Shown here: positions 58,110 to 64,000 of the stretch, piece by piece | Layout: each line of letters begins with the position of its first letter | Position numbering within the stretch: position 1 is the stretch's first letter | Notes under the pieces: generated by a model | What the model was told of the DNA's origin: nothing | Database searches by the model: none | Seen by the model: the letters and a program-made list of their open reading frames with translations, nothing else | Assembly: GCA_947650285.1 (NCBI GenBank) | Contig: CANTFL010001448.1 | Location: forward strand, 310,001 to 374,000 | Reading direction: 5' to 3' | DNA length: 64,000 nucleotides | Source of the DNA: Hyaloperonospora brassicae | Lineage: Eukaryota > Oomycota > Peronosporomycetes > Peronosporales > Peronosporaceae | Program-made: the position numbers and the translations under genes

Positions 58110-59264
58110 CTACTGACCTCGACCATTTTTTGATGGTCCGTTTCGCTGTTGCGGTTTCGCAACAGCGCTGGACCCACGCCCATTGCGCTTTCTGGCAAAT
58201 GGTCGTCCATTTCGCTCAGTACTGTTTGGTACTGGGCGTGGAGCACTACACTCATGTGCGAAGTGCCCTAACTTCTGACAGCGATTGCACCTCTGCAATC
58301 GCTTGCTGTTTGAAGAGCGAGGTCTCTCGCTCTCAACATAGCAGAGATCCATTGGTTCTGGACCTCCACTCTCTTGTCGTCTCGGTGGAAGGTAAGAGTT
58401 TGAGCTAGCATGAGCCTGTCTCATGCTAAAGTCTTCCTGTTCCGTGGCTGATATCGCTTCCTCAAGCGTATTCAGCTCAAGGCGGAACAGATGGCTCCTG
58501 ACGGGATCTTATGCGAGCCCTTGCATGAACACCGTAATCAACGTGTGTTCATGAACTGAGTTAGCAGTTATACTACTCGCGAGGAGTCGTATATGTTGTG
58601 CGTAAGCGTGCACATCACGCTTACCCTGCTTGAGTTTCAGGAGCTCTGAACGAGCCCTGAACTCAGCTCGTGGCGGCTCAAACGTTTGTCTGATCCGGGC
58701 CTTGAAGTCATCTAGCGACCTAAACACATTTGGGTCGCTACTCTCGAGCCACAAAGACCAAGTTTTAGTACTTCCTGCCAAGTGGGTTTGAGCAAATGAA
58801 GCTCACATTTGCTCATCTTCGACGCGACGAGCCCTTAGGGCTCTGTCGAGTTCGACAAACCACAGTAACAGGGAGTCCTCCGGGACTCCACTATACTTGG
58901 AGATGTCAACCTCCATGACCTCGGGACGACGCGCATGTGCCGTCCCGCCCACAGCAGCATGGAATTGCTGCTGTCTCAACAGCTCTGTCTGTTGAGCACC
59001 GAGTTCTCTCAACTGCTTGGCCTGTTGAGAGCCTTGCTGGTGAAGCAAGGCTACTTTTTCCCTTTCGGCGACAAGTTAACTTTGGATGAACTTGGCTATA
59101 GCGGCATGTTGTTGGTCTCTGTCTAGAGACTCCAACATGGCGCTAATGGCGAACTCGCCTACGGTAGAACTCATTTGTTCTACCGCACCCCATTCGATGT
59201 CACTCAAATGGGTAAACCCTTCACGCGTGGCGTAAAAGGTCTCTTCATCATCCAACATGTTCAT
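58110..59264 (-). pseudogene. Element 2 Gag, one frame with three in-frame stops
   Basis: Four open pieces (59264-59076, 59048-58803, 58781-58509, 58424-58110) are all in one frame, separated only by TAA, TGA and TAA. They encode a Gln-rich N-terminus, the capsid signature (DISKYSGVPEDSLLLWFVEL, then KARIRQTFEPPRAEFRARSE) and an intact CCHC knuckle (CNRCQKLGHFAHEC). Each stop could arise by one transition from CAA or CGA. Gag could not be made without readthrough. Confidence 0.85.
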
Positions 59265-59290
59265 GTTGGATGCTGTGGTCCTTGAAAGGA

Positions 59291-59308
59291 CTACAAAGTG
59301 CTACCAGG
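59291..59308 (-). promoter_or_regulatory. Primer-binding site of element 2
   Basis: Reads CCTGGTAGCACTTTGTAG on the minus strand directly after the 5' LTR, sharing TGGTAGCAC with element 1. Confidence 0.55.
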
Positions 59309-59701
59309 TGTAATGGGGCACACCCTTGCGTGAACTTAACTCAGGGTTTGGGTGCCCCGACAGACGTACACGAGGCAAACGAGGAAGCGTAGATAAGGGA
59401 AAAGTAAAACTGTTGCATTAATATAATTCAGTCTTTCAACTACTATCTCTTTGTTTAACCTGACGTAATTATGTTAATATAACTGAGTGTATGGTGACGT
59501 CTCGTCACCACTCATTGCGCGCATCCTGCGGCGATTGGTGGGTTGATAACGTCAAGATATCAACCAATGAGCAGACCCTTTGGTCGCTTCACCGATATCA
59601 CCACTATCGATGATATTGTTCAAAGAATATTCAACTTCATATTCTTTATTGTCATTGTTTCTTTAAAGTGACAATTCCATGTAACGGGCTGCCCCGTTAT
59701 A
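59309..59701 (-). repeat. 5' LTR of element 2
   Basis: 393 bp, differing from 51708-52100 at seven positions, all transitions. Confidence 0.9.
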
Positions 59702-59719
59702 AATACGACACCGTCGAAC

Positions 59720-60350
59720 ATGGAGTTGAACATCATTGTCAGGCGGCTGCTGGCAATTATTGCATCTGCCTTTGTTTTTAGCACGTTGCTGAGCATCGCT
59801 GCCTTTTCACTGCCACTTGGCGCAATGCTGGCCTACAGTTTCGACGAACCTGCGAGTCTGAATCTACTGCTGTAGCTTTTCCTTGAGGTGAACGAGACAC
59901 CCGCGCACGTGGCGCACTACATCCTCCGCTTCACAATCGTTGCCATATTTAGTTTGCTTGCTGGCTTGCTAGCTATCTCATTGGACGAGTCGGTCGCAGT
60001 CCAGCCTCTGAAGTTGGTTCTGATCGTGGTGACCACTCTGGTTGTGACCGGGCTCATCCATATGCTCGTGATTGTGCCTGCACTCTTCCTGATCATTACA
60101 CGCCGGAACTCGTTCTCCTTCATGCTCCAGATGCTTCATGTGCGCGTGTATACCATGGGCTGTTCGTCGTCAATGGCGACAATGCCGCTGATTCTCCAGT
60201 GCATGTAACCGTCCCGTGAAGGTGCAAACTTGATCATGCGCTTTGTCATGTCAGTGAGCATATCGCTTCACATGCTCGGCATCTCTATCTACCTAGCTAT
60301 GCCGGCGCACTATACGACGGATGTAGCTGGTGTCGATCACGCCAGTCCGT
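59720..60350 (+). pseudogene. SLC1/DAACS-type transporter pseudogene (right arm)
   Basis: An ATG at 59720 starts RRLLAIIASAFVF and PLGAMLAYSF segments. A TAG interrupts at about 59873-59875, probably from CAG. The frame resumes with ILRFTIVAIFSLLAGLL, TRRNSFSFMLQML and GCSSSMATMPL and stops at 60208. The serine-rich hairpin motif identifies the glutamate/dicarboxylate symporter family, which moves anionic amino acids with cations across membranes. Degenerate sequence after the stop (ANLIMRFVMSV) still resembles the family. The nonsense codon is shared by both arms and so predates the duplication. Confidence 0.65.
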
Positions 60351-60519
60351 TTCGACGAAGTTGGTGCGTTTATCGGCGTCTTGTTCGTCATTAGTAAACT
60401 ATTAGTCATGTCTGCCTTTTTTAAAGAAGTCCAGAAGCCGGCAGAACCTACGATCAATCATTGTCACTTATCCTACATCAAAATCGCACATCGCTCCGGG
60501 TGGTGCCGTTGGTATCCAT

Positions 60520-61690
60520 TTTTATTGCCTATCAGCAGAGGGCGACTCTTTGCATCATTATTTTTGCAACTTTTATTGAACCGCGGTCAGATGTATCCAT
60601 AACTATCCAACCTATTTGATTTTGAGCGTAACCCCATCCGTAGACATAGCAATTTCTCGCAGTATTGCCAGATGCTGATTCACCCCTTCTACAAATACAT
60701 TTATTCTCGAGGACATACTTTGAAACTTTACGAAAGGATTTCTCAATACTTTGAGGCCTAAATTTGTCAATATCGACACCCGAATACATCCTAGTCTGCG
60801 TTTATACCACGCCCTGACGATATCGATGTCCATAAACGATGTCTAACAGCATTGATCACTTCGCCGATCGTATCTGGCTATCGATCGTTCATTTCCTTCC
60901 TCGTATCCACAATGAAACATACGACTGATATTGGCCATCGTAGAGCTTTACCATTTGTACGATCTCCTTCGGTCATTCTTTCCTCATCAGATCGCGAGGT
61001 GGCTTCCTCCGGTTGTTAAACGTTACCTCAGCTTATTTCCCCATACGAGTTATAACCTTCGTCGTTGTGTGACATGATGAGCTAATTATATGTGGGTAGC
61101 CTCTTCTTCCGGCAATTCTTCCTTTCGGTTAGCGATTTTTTCAAATACCAGGGTCTATTTATTATTGTAACGACGCGGTCCTACTGAGACAAATCCGGGC
61201 AATCTTGATCTTTATTCGCAGTAATCCACAACCCCACTGCTGGATCGTGATCCAGAATTGCCTCTCTATCGCTGAGAATATTAATAGTGGGTACTTGACT
61301 CGACTCGGTCTTGCAGTCACAGCCAGGATCCATTTGACGTCCCGTCTTACCCAAAGATCCACGTTGGGGGGCCCTACACCGATCATTGCGTCAGTTGTAT
61401 CACCAACCGGGATCACAACATGCTAATCTCTCGCGGTGCTCGCTTGCATAGTAGATTCGTATAGTATCTTCGTATTGCTGGTCAAATCAGGACTATGTGG
61501 GGGTAGACAGAGCGTTCCATCTTCTGTCGTTAAACGTATGCCGGTTACTACCATATAATCCATGCCCACGATCGCCGCTTGATTCGCTTTATCACCCGCC
61601 TAAGCATCAAAGTAATGGTATGGCGTTCGTTAAATGTAATCTTGATCCGAATGTAACCTACAGTATGCGTATGGTCTTGCTAGTTCTCCC
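60520..61690 (-). pseudogene. Decayed Gypsy protease and downstream region (right arm)
   Basis: Same content as the left arm: YFDA..., QAAIVGMDYMVVTGIRLT and EDGTLCLPPHS around 61610-61490. Here the upstream Gag is still present beyond the arm. Confidence 0.5.
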
Positions 61691-64000
61691 ACATTCATTC
61701 ATCTATTTGGCTCTAGTCCACGGCATTGACTATATAAAGAGAAAGGGAGAGTCGAAATATTAAAACGCAGCGCTCTCAGCAAAAATGCAGTGCTCTCAGC
61801 AAAAATGAAGACCTCTCTTCATTCATTTTTAACATTTCTGTAGCTTAACTAATCTGTGAGGTGTATAAGAATCGTAGCATCCGCGCAATTTTTTTAGTTT
61901 AAACTCGATATCCACTTACGCGTGGGATCGGGAATAGTTCCTACCCTATCGAAACTTGATATTGGTCGCACAATATTTGAACTTTGACATGCCTTTATCG
62001 GATTACTTATCGTTTCAAACCCCTGGTCCGTCGCTATTATCTCAACATCTGCATAAATCCATATCCTCTATAGGTCGGCTCATACCAGACCCATCATGGC
62101 AGCGTCATAAAACATCATTATCTTAGCCTTCAAAGGAAGCATATCTGCGTGTTTGGTCGGCATACGCTACTTGCGGATCAGAAATTAGAATGCTTCCATC
62201 GGACAATTTCTACTTTTATAAATCTCTATCTAATAAGCACAAGAGCAAATGCAATTGCCTGAAAGCTGTCCCTTTCTCCCAAACTTCGTACGCGCCAGTT
62301 CCCTTTAACAACCGCAATTGTTATTTTCTATGATCTGCAATGGATGAAGGCATTTTTTGCTAGTACTCGGTCTAGACTCTCGTCATATTATTAATGAACA
62401 TACGAGGTGTGTTGATCAATCATCCTTTTAACTCTTTTTAACTTTGTGGCCACACACTACATCTTTTCATTTCAATATATGTTCCACTTCAGTCCGAGTT
62501 CAATCCGTGCCACCATTTTTAACGCGGATATCTCGTACGACACGAGCCATTTTCGAAGGTATCTGAAAAATCTAAATGCAAACGCTGTCGATTTTTTACC
62601 ATATCCTTCGACCTTTATATATTCATCCGTTGGTAGCCGCTCTATGTCTTCAGCATCTCAATACTGGAGCACCACTAATCTTTTATTTAGATTGCACTTG
62701 TCTGAAGTCTCGATAAAAAGTCCAACATACTCCGCTGGATTGCAGCCAATACATCCATTATCAGAATATTCGCTCGTATCGCCTCCTCCGTCGATACACA
62801 TTTACATGTGGACTTTTCTCTCGATTGATTCTTTGCATGATGAAATTGTCTTCCAAGAGACACAACATATCCTTCATACTCGATTAAGAAACCGTTAGGC
62901 AAAAAAATTTCGCGAGTGACAAGTGGATTGCCACTCGCGAAAAATCTGAGCTAACTAGGAAAGTTCTGGGCTTACAGATTAAGTATATCACCTAAACAAT
63001 ACCCTTTCGGGATCTGAAGCTTCTTTACGTACTAATGTCAATATAACCTTGCTATTCCGATCCCGGTATTATACTTGTCCTGTCCTCGAAGTTTCTAAAA
63101 AATAAGCTATTGCTGACATCCAAATTCGGTACATGTGCGAATTTTATAGCGGTCGTCTTGAGCACTCAATTAAGTCATCACTTCTTCCATCGTGATGTTG
63201 TCAGTGGTTGGTACGACTATGAAGCGATCCACCAATTACATTTTCACATCCGGGCCACAAATTTCTAGCGATTTCGTGGTGATCCTCTATCTTCTTCCGG
63301 TCCACCGCGAAATTGCCGTTCATCGTCTTCGTATTTCTGCATGGCCGCCTCATATGTATATTTATGAGCCTGATCTTGTCAAATACGTTCTCTGATGTAC
63401 ATGTACGTGCGGTGATCGCTCTTTGATGCTCACAGGTTTTATATCTCCGCGTATGAGCGCTGCATCAGACTTCCCGAGCGAACCTTATTGGGTGTTGATC
63501 TAATCCTATTGTTAGGTTGCACTTCAGATTACGCGAAAGCGTGCTGAGGAGATCTAGCATAAGGCCCTATGAAATCATTCAAATCTGCCTAGTCTCCTAA
63601 TTCGCAGAATCGTAGTTGACCGTGAAAGGAAATTATGCAAAAGCGACCGTGCCGCACAATCGCTTGGTCCAGGTCGCACTCCAGCAGTATCTGAGCGTTA
63701 AAAGCTGATCCGGCAGACTTGCGCCTTTTTTTATTTCAGAAGCCGACAAATCGCTTCCAGCTAATTCTGCAAGGTACAGTATCATTTCTCATAACAAGAA
63801 AATTGTTGTAGGGATTCCAACTGTACCTTTAAACGGTATGAGAATTTTGCCTTCCGACTCATCAAAACAAATCTCCTGACTACAAATCTCAATATAAACG
63901 TCATGCAAGTAGGTTCAATTGACCGCGTTCCGTTATCGTGCCGCAATTATAAAAAAACTTTATTTTAAATATTATGATCCAATCTTGTCGTCTTTATCTT
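61691..64000 (-). mobile_element. Decayed Gypsy, Gag side, continuing to the window edge
   Basis: At 62290-62110 on the minus strand a Gag knuckle region is readable (FGRKGQLSGNC, NCPMEAF, PTKHADMLPLKAKIMMFYDA), matching the one at 46520-46330. Beyond that, to 64000, only short open frames remain and no clear domain. It is AT-rich. The element continues into the right arm, so the arm copied part of it. Confidence 0.5.

Larger units (their letters stand above)
51708..59701 (-). mobile_element. Gypsy chromovirus, element 2 (complete, mutated)
   Basis: 8.0 kb with 393-bp LTRs (seven differences, all transitions). In minus-strand order: primer-binding site, Gag, protease, RT, RNase H, integrase, chromodomain, polypurine tract. 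Its protein domains are clearly related to those of element 1. The flanking 5-mers GGTTC and AATAC do not match, so no target duplication is visible. It lies between the arms of a large inverted repeat, and its right LTR touches the right arm exactly. It carries an antisense frame and an exceptional density of short hairpins. Confidence 0.9.
59702..61690. repeat. Inverted repeat, right arm
   Basis: Reverse copy of 49095-51090. Its inner end coincides exactly with the LTR edge of element 2. Confidence 0.9.

Noticed and set aside
62446..62898. 150-codon plus-strand open frame
   Set aside because: AT-rich, no motif, and antisense to Gag-side sequence of the decayed Gypsy.
1..64000. tRNA, rRNA or snRNA genes
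   Set aside because: I looked for tRNA arm motifs and conserved rRNA stretches and found none I could support by eye; a covariance search would be needed to exclude them.

Overview
The window looks like nuclear DNA of an oomycete (Phytophthora or downy-mildew type). The evidence is a six-cysteine elicitin-like secreted protein, intron-poor GC-rich genes spaced by only a few hundred bases, two PLAC8-type proteins, an APP1-type protein with four N-terminal membrane segments, and Gypsy/Copia relics whose proteins resemble oomycete elements. The species cannot be fixed from the sequence.

Layout. 1-19 kb is the gene-bearing part: the 5' end of a possible minus-strand gene (1-148), a 1,318-residue APP1-domain membrane protein (1544-5500), PLAC8 gene A (5962-6660), a two-ORF LINE (7089-15802, minus strand) bounded by an 11-bp direct repeat, PLAC8 gene B (15890-16657) and an elicitin-like gene (17642-17992, minus). 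The LINE split what was once a gap of about 505 bp between PLAC8 A and B. It left only about 76 bp of native DNA in front of gene B and broke a small secreted-type reading frame.

19.3-28 kb holds a solo LTR with a perfect target duplication and a complete but mutated Gypsy chromovirus (element 1, plus strand, 20340-28050) nested in an older LTR. 28-34 kb is AT-rich with a few unidentified coding relics. 34.1-38.3 kb is a decayed Copia element and 38.3-48.9 kb a decayed oomycete-type Gypsy element (both minus), the latter hit by a solo LTR at 39244-39683. 49.1-61.7 kb is a large inverted repeat: two arms of about 2 kb, each carrying a piece of a decayed Gypsy protease region and an SLC1/DAACS-type transporter pseudogene, flank a second chromovirus (element 2, minus, 51708-59701). 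61.7-64 kb is more decayed Gypsy sequence.

Most unusual signals. (1) Both chromoviruses, and strikingly element 2, are packed with short perfect hairpins (6-10 bp stems, short loops) that follow one another every few tens of bases through coding DNA and LTRs. The LINE and the host genes did not show this by eye. (2) Both chromoviruses carry a long antisense reading frame that starts just inside the 3' LTR and runs back over the chromodomain/integrase C-terminal region. (3) The LINE ORF1 carries an OTU-like cysteine protease, and its ORF2 has no ATG before its endonuclease domain, which suggests frameshifting or re-initiation. No tRNA, rRNA or CRISPR was recognised. All coordinates in decayed elements are approximate.
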